64,000 nucleotides of DNA. Source: CAVXEH01 sp963805305. Lineage in GTDB: Bacteria; Chloroflexota; Limnocylindria; QHBO01. A program made the translations under genes and the position numbers. The notes under the pieces are model-generated. The model saw only the letters and a list, made by a program, of their open reading frames with translations, was not told where the DNA came from and did not search any database. Of this stretch, positions 43,190 to 51,441 are shown in pieces; position 1 is the stretch's first letter; each line of letters begins with the position of its first letter. The DNA lies in the NCBI GenBank assembly GCA_963805305.1, contig CAWDTM010000002.1, forward strand, positions 558,001 through 622,000, written 5' to 3'.

Positions 43190-43957
43190 GTGGCTGACTC
43201 GAGCAGCGTAAACAGGGCTCGATGGGTGGACCTGGCGAGCAGCGACGCCGCTGCGTCGCGCGAATTCTACGGACGCCTGTTCGGCTGGGAGATCGAGGTA
43301 AACGAGGACCCCCAGTACGGTGGCTACGCCATCGCCTCGAGCGGAGGCGAGCAGGTGGCCGGCATCGGCCCCAAGATGTCGCCGGAGACGCCGACCGTGT
43401 GGTCGCTGTACATCGGCTCAGCGGACGCGGTGGCGACCGGCAACGCCGTGGAGGCGGCGGGTGGCACCGTGGTGATGCCGGCCTTCGACGTGGGCGATCA
43501 GGGCAAGATGGCGGTCTTCCAGGATCCGGCCGGCGCGTTCATCAGCGTCTGGCAGTCGGAGAGCATGGCCTTCGCCAGCGGGGGCGAGACCCAGTACGGC
43601 TGGGCGGAGCTGAACGCGCGGGGCCTGGAGAAGGAGCTGCCGTTCTACGCGGCGGTCTTCGGCTGGTCCTCCGAGACGCAGCCCATGGGCGAGGGGCAGC
43701 CCGACTACACCCAGTTCAAGGCGGGCGACGACGCGATTGCGGGGGCCATGGAGATGAACCCCATGGTTCCGGCGGAGGTGCCCAGCTACTGGATGATCTA
43801 CTTCAACGTCGCCGACGTGGACGATGCATTCCGCAGTGCGCTGGCCGGAGGTGCCTCGGAGATGGTGTCGCCCATGGACTTCCCGGGCGGCCGATTCGCC
43901 ATCGTCAATGATCCGCAGGGCGCGATGTTCGGCCTCCTGAAGACTGCCCCAAGGTAG
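43190..43957 (+). CDS. VOC (glyoxalase-like) protein with two tandem domains
   Basis: 255 residues, two vicinal-oxygen-chelate modules: RWVDLASSDAAASREFYGRLFGWEI at the start and GWAELNARGLEKELPFYAAVFGW from about residue 138. Each begins with the beta-alpha-beta-beta-beta pattern and ends VFQDPAGAFISVWQ or IVNDPQGAMFGLLK. Members bind metals or small metabolites; the substrate is unknown. GGAGG (43178-43182) 7 nt before GTG 43190 shows normal leadered translation, with the structured region possibly as leader. Confidence 0.87.
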   Translation: MADSSSVNRARWVDLASSDAAASREFYGRLFGWEIEVNEDPQYGGYAIASSGGEQVAGIGPKMSPETPTVWSLYIGSADAVATGNAVEAAGGTVVMPAFDVGDQGKMAVFQDPAGAFISVWQSESMAFASGGETQYGWAELNARGLEKELPFYAAVFGWSSETQPMGEGQPDYTQFKAGDDAIAGAMEMNPMVPAEVPSYWMIYFNVADVDDAFRSALAGGASEMVSPMDFPGGRFAIVNDPQGAMFGLLKTAPR

Positions 43958-44009
43958 AAGCCGCCGGACCGGCGGTCTGATTCGTTCGGCCGAAGGCTGA
44001 CGCGCCAGC

Positions 44010-44047
44010 GGTCGGAGGAGCTGCCCGAGGTGGCGGCTCCTCCGATC
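44010..44047. terminator. Hairpin terminator between convergent genes
   Basis: The 12-base arm 44010-44021 pairs with 44036-44047 (11 Watson-Crick pairs plus one G-U), with core GGAGGAGC/GCTCCTCC and a 14-nt loop. A second small stem, CCGCCG/CGGCGG, lies at about 43962-43976. There are no strong T-runs. It separates the glyoxalase-like gene from the convergent hydrolase. Confidence 0.5.
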
Positions 44048-44080
44048 GTTCGTGAGCTGAGCGCAGGCCCGGGCCTCACC

Positions 44081-44839
44081 TCAGGGGAATGGGTCATCCC
44101 GCCGGTCCTCGGCCGCGTCCACGAAGCGGCGGAGGCGACGGTTGAACGCGCCGCCCGTCCGCTGGACGGAGTGCGCGGCGCCCGGAATGACCGCGCGTTC
44201 TGCGGCCAGCTCACCGGCGATCACCTCGCAGATGGCCTCGTAGGCCGGGTCGTGGTTGCCCGAGACGACGAGAACCCCGAAGCGGCCGGACCGGAGTGCA
44301 GCCCAGTCGAACACCGCCTCGAACGGCGGACGCTCGGCGAGCGTTGCCCGGATGGATGCTTCCTGCGCGGGCGTCAGGGTCTCCGGCACCTCCGCCGATG
44401 ATCCGACCGCAGCTATGAACCGGGCGAATGCCTCGCGCAGGGTGCCGGGATCGTCGCGGATGGCCATGACCTGCGCAATCACCGCCTCCACGGCGGGATT
44501 GCCGCGCGCCAGACCAAGGGCCGGCGGCTCGATAACGGTGAGGGAGCGGACGCGCTCCGGCACCAGCCCGCAGGCCAGCAGCGACACCACGCCCCCGTAG
44601 GAGTGGCCGACCACGTGTGTTCCCGGCTCGATCAGGTCGGCGATCTCGCGGGCCTGGACAGCGAAGTCGATGCGGTCCAGCGGCGGGTTCGGCGGGTACC
44701 CGGAGCGATGCGGCACCACCAGCCGGTAGCCCTCCTCGGCCAGCTCGCGCTGCGCGGACCAGGTGGCCCAGCCCGGAGCGATGCTCCCGTGGACGAGCAG
44801 CAGCCGCGGCCCGTGGTCGCCGAGTCGTTCGATGTGCAC
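44081..44839 (-). CDS. Alpha/beta hydrolase
   Basis: 252 residues. The oxyanion region is LLLVHGSIAPGW, the nucleophile elbow is GHSYGG (serine), an acidic residue follows in VVSGNHDPAYE, and the histidine is probably in IPGAAHSVQ. It is a cytoplasmic esterase/haloperoxidase-like hydrolase of unknown substrate. TAGACT (complement of 44846-44851) ends 6 nt before GTG 44839, giving a leaderless message. Confidence 0.85.
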   Translation of the reverse strand: MHIERLGDHGPRLLLVHGSIAPGWATWSAQRELAEEGYRLVVPHRSGYPPNPPLDRIDFAVQAREIADLIEPGTHVVGHSYGGVVSLLACGLVPERVRSLTVIEPPALGLARGNPAVEAVIAQVMAIRDDPGTLREAFARFIAAVGSSAEVPETLTPAQEASIRATLAERPPFEAVFDWAALRSGRFGVLVVSGNHDPAYEAICEVIAGELAAERAVIPGAAHSVQRTGGAFNRRLRRFVDAAEDRRDDPFP

Positions 44840-44974
44840 CGGCCAAGTCTAGGGGCTCAATCGGCCGCGACGGGCGTCCTCGTCAAGCTCTCGCCCGCTC
44901 ACCCAGTGAGCACTGTGACCGACAACCGCGGCGCGGCCGGTCTGCTGGTTGCGTCTTCTATGCCGGAGGACCGA

Positions 44975-45029
44975 GGTCATTGCGGGTCGCCATCGGCGTC
45001 GGTCGGGTGGCTCACCCCATGAGCCACCC
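44975..45029 (-). pseudogene. Duplicated promoter/start fragment of the XRE gene, with a 10-bp-arm palindrome
   Basis: Positions 44975-44998 are identical over 24 bp to 45701-45724, which spans the start codon and first six codons of the XRE gene. A further 15 bp (45011-45025, CTCACCCCATGAGCC) is identical to 45772-45786 upstream of it. Order and orientation are the same, but the spacer is 12 bp instead of 47 bp. Translation from the copied ATG stops after 11 codons. The segment also forms a perfect inverted repeat, 45005-45014 with 45020-45029. It looks like the remnant of a second copy of the locus. Confidence 0.6.
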
Positions 45030-45068
45030 CACGGGAATCGTCGAGACGAGCGCACGTGGGGGTCATCG

Positions 45069-45719
45069 TCAGATGAGGAGGGCGCCGTTGGCGAGCGGTG
45101 CGCGGCCGGCGCGCAATGCGGCGAGGACGGCCCGCCGCCCGAGCGGGAACGCTGGCCGGAGCGTTGGAGCGGCGTAGCGCACGGCTGTCCGGTTCCATCG
45201 GGTGTCGGACAGGACGAGGATCACCGGCCGGATCATCGAAGCATCGGCCTTGAGAAGGATGGCGCGCACCTGTGCCTGCGCGTCGGTGAGGCGGGTGATG
45301 CACTCGACGGCGACCCGGTCGGCGCCACGGCTCAGGACGGCATCGAAGGCCCGCCGGTCGCCCGCGCCCACGGGCACCTCGGTCCGCATGGTCCACGCGC
45401 GGGGAATGGCTTCGGCAAGTCGACGGAGCACGCCGAGCTGGCCGGCATCCCGAAGCGGCGATCCGCCGGGGAACGCGCGCAGGCTCAGGTCCAGACCCAC
45501 GGTGGCAGCCACGCGACCCAGGAGGATCGTCCCCGGGTCCTCGATGCGCCCGGCCTCGACGTGACCGATCAGCTGTCGCGAGCGCCCCACTGCCCTCGCG
45601 ACCTGTGCCTGGCTCAGGCCTGCGGCACGTCGGGCGGCTCGGATGTCCGAGGAGACCCCGCGGAGCCTGCGCCGCGCCGCCCGTGCCGCTTCGTCGACGC
45701 GGTCATTGCGGGTCGCCAT
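45069..45719 (-). CDS. XRE-type HTH protein with an uncharacterised C-terminal domain (copy 1, intact)
   Basis: 216 residues. The Cro/C1 helix-turn-helix is IRAARRAAGLSQAQVARAVGRSRQLIGHVEAG (about 25-60). The remainder contains FPGGSPLRDAGQL, then FDAVLSRGADRVAVECITRLTDAQAQVRAILLK and ILVLSDTRWNRTAV. The D...E pattern and helix/strand alternation recall PD-(D/E)XK-like nuclease folds, but the lysine is not obvious. A related gene at 54339-54993 is frameshifted. ATG 45719 is chosen because the partial duplicate at 44975 keeps identity exactly up to this start; CACCAT ends 6 nt before it. Confidence 0.75.
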   Translation of the reverse strand: MATRNDRVDEAARAARRRLRGVSSDIRAARRAAGLSQAQVARAVGRSRQLIGHVEAGRIEDPGTILLGRVAATVGLDLSLRAFPGGSPLRDAGQLGVLRRLAEAIPRAWTMRTEVPVGAGDRRAFDAVLSRGADRVAVECITRLTDAQAQVRAILLKADASMIRPVILVLSDTRWNRTAVRYAAPTLRPAFPLGRRAVLAALRAGRAPLANGALLI

Positions 45720-45917
45720 CGGCGCATGGTGCCCGTTCACCGCTTACCGCGCCCGTATCGGCGGGTTCATGCTCACCCCATGAGCCCTGCGGCCGATGTC
45801 GCACAACCCCTCCCCACCACCTCGGTCGCCACGCCAGACCGGACTGCCGCCTCGACCGAGGATGCGGCGCCGAGCGGTCATGGCGCTCACCTCACGAGCA
45901 GGGCGAGCGGCTGGAGG

Positions 45918-47471
45918 TCAGCCCTTGGCGATGTACCGGAACTTGATCCGCTTCTCGCCGCCCTGGAAGGGCCCTTCGCCATGGGCGTACAGCTCCACCA
46001 CGAAGGGCATCAGCGCGGGGTACTCCCCGAACGCCTCGCGATAGTCGCGGTTCATGCCGCGCAGGTGCGAGGTGAGCAGCTCGGCCACCTGCGCCCGGAA
46101 CGCCTCGTCCGGCGCGTCCCGCAGGAGCTGGATTGCGACCCGTGGACGCGTCTCCCCGGGCCGCTCCTCGAGGACGGAGAGCTGGTAGGAGAGCACGCGC
46201 CCCGCCACCTCCTCATCCGAGTAGATGGCGGACTCGATGTCCTCGGGGTAGATGTTGGCGCCCATGACCGAGACCGTGGAGTCCTTGCGCCCGAAGACGA
46301 ACAGGTACGGCATCCGGATCAGGCGCCGGCCACCGGGCGCGCGCAGCGACTCCAGGTCCACGCCCACTCCCCGGAGTCGGGCCCGGAGCTCGTCGTCGCG
46401 CAGGACCCCGCCCTCGTCGTGCGGGTTGTAGCGGATCTTGGGCGAGAGGGTCGCATGGCGCGCCACGGTGAAGAGCAGCTCCCGCTCCGTATTCGTCTCG
46501 ATGTGGTGGAAGAACGGGTTGAACTGGAAGACCATCGGGGATCGGTCGGCTTCGCCGAAGACCGCCTCGGCGACGTCCGGGCGCTCGATCGCCAGCCGGC
46601 GCATGGCGATGCAGACGGGGGTCTCGGCCGCCAGGCCGATCTCGACATCGGTCACGCCGTACCCGGAGTAGACCGCGCTGAAGTGGCGCTGCAGGTAGGC
46701 GCGCAGTGACTCGGAGTTGCCCTCCCCGCCGAGCAGCGCCGACATGGTGTACGCGGACCAGTCCAGGCCCCGCCGCTCGCCCTCGTCCAGGAGGACCTTG
46801 AGGAACGGTGGGTAGCCAACGATGAGATACCGATGGCGTGGCCCAAGTTCGACCAGGGTGTCGAGCACCTTGTCGAGATCTGGCCCCGTGGCCTTGACCA
46901 GCCCCCGCTGCTCCAGCGCGGCGGCCGTGGTCATGCCCGTGGCCCAGGCGCCCATCGAGAAGGTGTTGAGCACCACCAGGGGCTGGTCGCCGAACGTGTA
47001 GCGGGCGAAGAAGGCGATCATGCGGCGCACGTGCCGCCGCTCCTCCGCGCCGCGGGCCCAGTTGTAGGGCGTGCCGGTCGACCCGGAGCTCTCGTCGATC
47101 GTGGTGCCCACCAGCGGCAGCCGCCCGTCGATGCAGCGCTGCGCGAGCGGGTACCGGTCGATGTAGCGATTCTTGTCCGTCTCGGGCAGATCGTGGAGGT
47201 CGCGGATCCGGTCCGGCTTCAGGCCGGCCTTCTGCAGGTAGTCGCGGTACGCCGGAACGTGGCGACCGGCGTTGCGCGCCGCCCGCAGGGCTCGGGCCTG
47301 CGAGAAGGCGTCCGCCGGGCCTGGCGGCATCACCTCCAGGAACCACTGGAGGGCGCCGTAGCGGCGGGCGACGCTGCGCAGCAGGATCTCGAGAGCCCAC
47401 TGGGAGATGGGACCGGGCAGTGGCCTCCGGCGCGCTGCCGACGCTGGTTGGGTCGCTTCGGTCGCGGTCAT
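45918..47471 (-). CDS. Phenylacetate-CoA ligase-like adenylate-forming enzyme
   Basis: 517 residues of the ANL superfamily, PaaK-like branch. The AMP-binding P-loop is ESSGSTGTP (about 127-135). Later motifs are YSGYGVTDVEIGLA, the PYLFVFGRKDSTVSVMGANIYPEDIESAIY hinge region, and the C-terminal catalytic lysine region EKRIKFRYIAKG. It activates a carboxylic acid, aromatic or other, as acyl-AMP, normally then as a CoA thioester. ATG 47471 has GAGGGA seven nt upstream; ATG 47510 is a weaker alternative. Confidence 0.83.
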   Translation of the reverse strand: MTATEATQPASAARRRPLPGPISQWALEILLRSVARRYGALQWFLEVMPPGPADAFSQARALRAARNAGRHVPAYRDYLQKAGLKPDRIRDLHDLPETDKNRYIDRYPLAQRCIDGRLPLVGTTIDESSGSTGTPYNWARGAEERRHVRRMIAFFARYTFGDQPLVVLNTFSMGAWATGMTTAAALEQRGLVKATGPDLDKVLDTLVELGPRHRYLIVGYPPFLKVLLDEGERRGLDWSAYTMSALLGGEGNSESLRAYLQRHFSAVYSGYGVTDVEIGLAAETPVCIAMRRLAIERPDVAEAVFGEADRSPMVFQFNPFFHHIETNTERELLFTVARHATLSPKIRYNPHDEGGVLRDDELRARLRGVGVDLESLRAPGGRRLIRMPYLFVFGRKDSTVSVMGANIYPEDIESAIYSDEEVAGRVLSYQLSVLEERPGETRPRVAIQLLRDAPDEAFRAQVAELLTSHLRGMNRDYREAFGEYPALMPFVVELYAHGEGPFQGGEKRIKFRYIAKG

Positions 47472-47610
47472 CGAACCGTCCCTCGGGCCTGGTGCCCAGT
47501 GTCCACCCATTTCTCCGGAGCGCAAGGGCCATGCGAGACCTCCGTATCCCGCGCTCCCTGGCGGTCGCGTTGTTCGCTACCATTTCCCGCAGCACCGCCG
47601 AGGGCTGTCA

Positions 47611-48171
47611 ATGGGCAGGCTGATCTACAGCATGAGCGTCTCGCTGGACGGGTACATCAACGACCCGAACGGCCTGCTCGACTGGGTGGACATTGACGCT
47701 GAGGTCCATTCCTGGTTCAACGACCGCGCCCGGGAGGCGGATGCCTTCGTGTACGGCCGGCGCCTGTGGGAGACCATGGCCGCCTACTGGCCGAATGCCG
47801 AGGCCGATCCTGACGCCAACCCGATCCTGCTCGACTTTGCCCGGATCTGGAACGCCACGCCCAAGATCGTGTTCTCCTCGACGCTGAATTCGGTGGGCCA
47901 TGGCGCGCGGCTGATCCACGGTGATGTGGTGGCGGAGATCGCCGCGCTGCGGCAGGAGTTCTCCGGCGACCTGGATGTGGGCGGCGCGACGCTGGCCGCG
48001 CCACTGATCCGGCGCGGTCTCATCGACGAGTACCGCCCTGTGATCCACCCAGTGACGCTCGGCGGGGGGACGCGGTTCTTCCCCCGGCTGGATGCGCCGT
48101 TGCCCCTGCGCCTGATGGAGAGCGGCCGCTTCGCCTCCGGCGCCACGCTCGCCGTGTACCGTCCGGCGTAA
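47611..48171 (+). CDS. RibD C-terminal/dihydrofolate reductase-like protein (paralogue 1)
   Basis: 186 residues. LIYSMSVSLDGYINDPNG at the N-terminus and DAFVYGRRLWETMAAYW are typical of the RibD-C/DHFR-like family, followed by VGGATLAAPLIRRGLIDEYRPVIHPVTLGGG. These are NADPH-dependent reductases by fold; most members have unknown substrates and are not true FolA. Two other paralogues are in this window (55199 and 62239). GAGGG precedes ATG 47611; TACCAT at 47578 gives a short leader. Confidence 0.85.
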   Translation: MGRLIYSMSVSLDGYINDPNGLLDWVDIDAEVHSWFNDRAREADAFVYGRRLWETMAAYWPNAEADPDANPILLDFARIWNATPKIVFSSTLNSVGHGARLIHGDVVAEIAALRQEFSGDLDVGGATLAAPLIRRGLIDEYRPVIHPVTLGGGTRFFPRLDAPLPLRLMESGRFASGATLAVYRPA

Positions 48172-48303
48172 CGCTCGCCTCGCCAATCCGGCGGCCGCAT
48201 CGGACATCGGCCCATCTGGCGCGATCCGTGCTGGACCCGGACCTCCGGAAGGCGGCATGATGGGTCGTCCATCACCCGGCGTCCGCGACGAGGGAGAGCC
48301 CAC

Positions 48304-49863
48304 TTGGACGTCCTGAGCGCCCTGCTGGTCGAGCTGGTCGTGATCGCGGTCCTGTTCGAGGTCGCGCGGCGGGTCGGCCTGCCCTACCCGGTTCTGTTCG
48401 TGCTGGGGGGACTGGCGCTGGGGTTCGTCCCCGGGCTGCCGCGCATCTCGCTGCAACCCGACCTGGTGCTCTTCGTCTTCCTGCCCCCACTCCTGTTCAG
48501 CGCCGCCATCGACACCCCCCTGCGCGACCTGCGGCGCAACCTGTGGCCCATTGGCCGGCTCTCGATTGGCCTGGTCGTGGCGACGAGCGTGGTGGTGGGC
48601 GTGGTCGTGCATGCCATCGTCCCGGGTCTCGGCTGGGCCGCCGCGTTCACGCTGGGTGCCATCGTGGCGCCCACGGACGCCATCGCGGCGACCAGCGTCT
48701 TCCGGCGGCTTGGCGTCCCGCGCCTGGCCGTGACGCTGATCGAGGGTGAGGCCCTCTTCAACGACGGCGTGGCCCTCATCGCGTACCGCACCGCGGTGGG
48801 TGCGGCCGTCAGCGGCACCTTCGCCCTGGGCAACGCGCTGGGCGACTTCGTGGTGGCCGCACTCGGCGGGGTCGCGATTGGCTTCGTCATCGGCCGCGTC
48901 GCCGCGGAGGTGCTGCACTGGCTCGACGACCCCCCGGTGGAGGTCGTCATCTCGCTGCTCGTCCCGTTCCTGGCGTATCTGCCCGCGGACCGGCTGGGCC
49001 TCTCCGGGGTGCTTGCCGTGATCACCGCGGGGCTGGTCATCGGCCGCCGGCTGGGCACCGCCCTGACCCCCAGCAGCCGGCTCCTGTGGCTCACGACCTG
49101 GAAGATGGTGGTCTTCGTCCTCAACGGGTTCGCCTTCATCCTGATTGGGCTTGCCCTGCCGGACGCCCTGTCCGGCCTGCGGGACGGACCGCCACTGCAG
49201 GTGGTCGAGCTGACGGTGGCGGTGTGCGCCGCGGTGATCGGGATCCGCGTGCTCTGGGTCTTCGCCTCGAGCCTGCTGCCCTGGTCGCCGCGGCGTGTCC
49301 AGGCGGAACGGGACCCGGAGCTGGCGTGGCGGCTCACGTTCCTGGTCAGCTGGACCGGGCTCCGCGGCGCCGTCTCCCTTGCGGCAGCGTTGGCGCTGCC
49401 GGGCAGCTTCCCCTTCCGGAACCTGATTCTGCTGGTGACCTTCGCGGTCATCCTGGTGACGCTCGTCGGCCAGGGCCTGACGCTCCCGTTCGTGGTGCGC
49501 TGGCTGCGATGGAATGGCGTCGAGGCCGATGGCGACGAGTCCGTCGTGGCCCGCGCCACCATGTATCAGGCTGGCCTGAACGCCATCACCCATGCCCGCC
49601 GGGAGTGGTCCAACCACGGTCCGCTGCTGGATCGCCTGGAGTCCGGCCTGCGCGACCGCGACCAGCACCTGGCGACGGAGAACCAGGAGGAGACCCAGGA
49701 GCGCACCCAGGAACACCGGGAGCACGAGGCGATCCAGATGGGCGTGATCAACGCCCAGCGCGCGGTCGTCATCGGGCTGCGCGACGCCGGTGAGATCAAC
49801 GACGCGACGATGCGCACCCTGGAGCGCGAGCTGGACCTCGAGGAGCTGCGGATGGAGGCCTAG
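48304..49863 (+). CDS. CPA1-type Na+/H+ antiporter
   Basis: 519 residues with 11-12 hydrophobic segments. Ion-binding signatures are GAIVAPTDAIAATS (with the PTD motif) and the following EGEALFNDGVALIAY. VSWTGLRGAVSLAAALALP in the C-terminal half is typical of the NhaP/NHE branch. The cytoplasmic tail of about 100 residues is charged and probably coiled-coil (DRDQHLATENQEETQERTQ). It exchanges Na+ or K+ for protons. The TTG start has GAGGGAGAG upstream; TTG makes the exact start less certain. Confidence 0.88.
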   Translation: MDVLSALLVELVVIAVLFEVARRVGLPYPVLFVLGGLALGFVPGLPRISLQPDLVLFVFLPPLLFSAAIDTPLRDLRRNLWPIGRLSIGLVVATSVVVGVVVHAIVPGLGWAAAFTLGAIVAPTDAIAATSVFRRLGVPRLAVTLIEGEALFNDGVALIAYRTAVGAAVSGTFALGNALGDFVVAALGGVAIGFVIGRVAAEVLHWLDDPPVEVVISLLVPFLAYLPADRLGLSGVLAVITAGLVIGRRLGTALTPSSRLLWLTTWKMVVFVLNGFAFILIGLALPDALSGLRDGPPLQVVELTVAVCAAVIGIRVLWVFASSLLPWSPRRVQAERDPELAWRLTFLVSWTGLRGAVSLAAALALPGSFPFRNLILLVTFAVILVTLVGQGLTLPFVVRWLRWNGVEADGDESVVARATMYQAGLNAITHARREWSNHGPLLDRLESGLRDRDQHLATENQEETQERTQEHREHEAIQMGVINAQRAVVIGLRDAGEINDATMRTLERELDLEELRMEA

Positions 49864-49959
49864 CACCGCCGAGGACTGGCGCTGGGGCCGGTCTCGACCG
49901 CCGTGAGGATGCGCTGCCAGGTCTGAAGCAGTCCTCTTGCGCGAGCAGCCGACGTCGGG

Positions 49960-50643
49960 CTATCCGAAGGTCATGGAGTCGATGATCGGCTGGGCGAGCG
50001 CCAGCGCAGCGTCGTACTGGTCCGGGGGTGCCTCCACCGTGATGACCAGCAGCGTCCCCGCGCTTGCCACGAGGTCCACCCGCACCGTGACGTCGGATGT
50101 GAAGCGGTAGACCTGCCCACCGCCGGCGAGAAAGCCAAAGACCGGGGCATCGGAGACGGTCGTCACGTCGAACGCCACGCCGTCGGCGCCTCCCATGGTC
50201 ACCGGCTGGGGAGCGGTGACGGTCAGTGACGTGTTGGCGGCAAAGAGGGCCGCGGCGGCGGCGGGATCGGTCCCGGCATCGGCGCCATTGCGGTCCGCGT
50301 CGAACACCTGGGAGACCGTCCCCACGCCGATGTAGGCCGGATCCTTCTGGAGATCGAACGCCCCGGGATCGGTGGACGAGGTCATCCATCCATCGTCGAG
50401 CGTGAAGCCGATGGCCGGGCTGGAGCCGACCGAGTAGCTGCCGGCCGCCAGCGGTCCTGCCTCGAACGCGGCCCCGGTGGCACTCGCTGATGGGGAGGGG
50501 GCCGCCGTCCCCGACGGCGTCGCGTTCGTGGCGACCGGGGTTGGGGATGCGCCGCTCGCGGTGCAGGCGGCGAGCATGAGGGCTGCCAGGGCAATGCCCG
50601 GCGTCAGGCGCCGCAAGCGGCGAGGGATGGCCAATCGAGTCAT
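49960..50643 (-). CDS. Lipoprotein, unknown function
   Basis: 227 residues. The signal and lipobox are GIALAALMLAACTASGA. A Ser/Pro/Thr linker of about 40 residues precedes a beta-rich domain with GSYSVGSSPAIGFTLDDGWM and ITVEAPPDQYDAALALAQPIIDSMTF, a layout common in uncharacterised surface lipoproteins of this kind of genome. GGAGGAGG precedes ATG 50643. The next secreted gene upstream on the same strand is 98 bp away. Confidence 0.68.
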   Translation of the reverse strand: MTRLAIPRRLRRLTPGIALAALMLAACTASGASPTPVATNATPSGTAAPSPSASATGAAFEAGPLAAGSYSVGSSPAIGFTLDDGWMTSSTDPGAFDLQKDPAYIGVGTVSQVFDADRNGADAGTDPAAAAALFAANTSLTVTAPQPVTMGGADGVAFDVTTVSDAPVFGFLAGGGQVYRFTSDVTVRVDLVASAGTLLVITVEAPPDQYDAALALAQPIIDSMTFG

Positions 50644-50741
50644 GGGACGAGCCTCCTCCATCACCATTGAGTCACCCCCACCGGCAGATGACGCCGGCCC
50701 CCCCGACCGGCGCCATCGGGGGAATGCGGATCAGCCCGAGA

Positions 50742-51245
50742 TCAGCCTGCGACCAGGGCGCAGGCATCCACGGATCGCCCGTGGGCATACAGCAGGGTGG
50801 GGTTGCCCTCGCTGTCGAAGGCGTAGCGGACGTTGCCCATCGTCTGGTCGAACTCGAATCCGGGCAGGACCGGGAAGCCATGCCCATGGAAGTCGTCAAA
50901 GGACGAACCATCCGCGGCGTAGGTGTCGCCGCCCGGGCCGCCGATGTTGAGGTCGGCCGATTTGGGAGGGTTGGCGTCCAGGTTCGTGATGCGGATGTAC
51001 AGGGTGCCGGTGTAGTTGTCGCGGATGGCGTTCCCATCCGCGTCGTACCAGGTGGTGAGGTACTCGCGGTTGGTCGTGAAGACCAGGTGGACCGCGAAGT
51101 CGCAGACCTCTCCGGCGGCGAAGTCGATGGAGTCGGGCAGCTCCACCGGGACGCGGTCAGGTTTGCCAATCGCGGCGGCGCTGCCAACGCTCATCGCCAC
51201 CAGGGCAAGCGCCAGGCCCAAGGCCGGCACGAGTCGAGCCCTCAT
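50742..51245 (-). CDS. Secreted protein, unknown function
   Basis: 167 residues. The signal peptide is LVPALGLALALVAMSVGSAAA, cleaved near AAA-IGKP. The mature part has one pair of cysteines (EVCDFAV, VDACALV) and a beta-sandwich-like pattern (LTTWYDADGNAIRDNYTGTLYIRITNLDANPP). GGAGG precedes ATG 51245 by 7 nt. It diverges from the SARP-type regulator, whose direct repeats lie in the shared intergenic region, so it may be under the same control. Confidence 0.68.
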   Translation of the reverse strand: MRARLVPALGLALALVAMSVGSAAAIGKPDRVPVELPDSIDFAAGEVCDFAVHLVFTTNREYLTTWYDADGNAIRDNYTGTLYIRITNLDANPPKSADLNIGGPGGDTYAADGSSFDDFHGHGFPVLPGFEFDQTMGNVRYAFDSEGNPTLLYAHGRSVDACALVAG

Positions 51246-51316
51246 CAGTCTGCCTCCATCGCGGAACGGTCCTTGGTGAGCCTGCGCATGGGGTTGGGCA
51301 CCTCCGGTATGCGGAT

Positions 51317-51334
51317 GGCTCCGCGTCCGGAGCC
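51317..51334. repeat. Short inverted repeat in the divergent intergenic region
   Basis: GGCTCCG (51317-51323), loop CGTC, CGGAGCC (51328-51334). It lies about 70 bp from the secreted-protein start and 25 bp from the CTTGCC direct repeats. It may be an operator or a hairpin in the leftward leader. Confidence 0.35.
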
Positions 51335-51357
51335 GGCGCACACGCTGCCCCAGCGTG

Positions 51358-51408
51358 CTTGCCGCTCGCTTGCCGCACCTTGCCAGGGGGCCGGATTGGG
51401 CCGATACT
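51358..51408 (+). promoter_or_regulatory. SARP-type promoter: three CTTGCC direct repeats at 10-11 bp period over -35
   Basis: CTTGCC occurs at 51358-51363, 51369-51374 and 51379-51384. The last overlaps the -35 TTGCCA (51380-51385), which is followed by exactly 17 bp and the -10 GATACT (51403-51408). Direct repeats phased by one helical turn and abutting -35 are the known binding geometry of SARP regulators, the class encoded immediately downstream. Autoregulation is the simplest reading. Confidence 0.55.
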
Positions 51409-51441
51409 CGCCCGCACCGATGGGCACGGCGGGAGGGAGCC

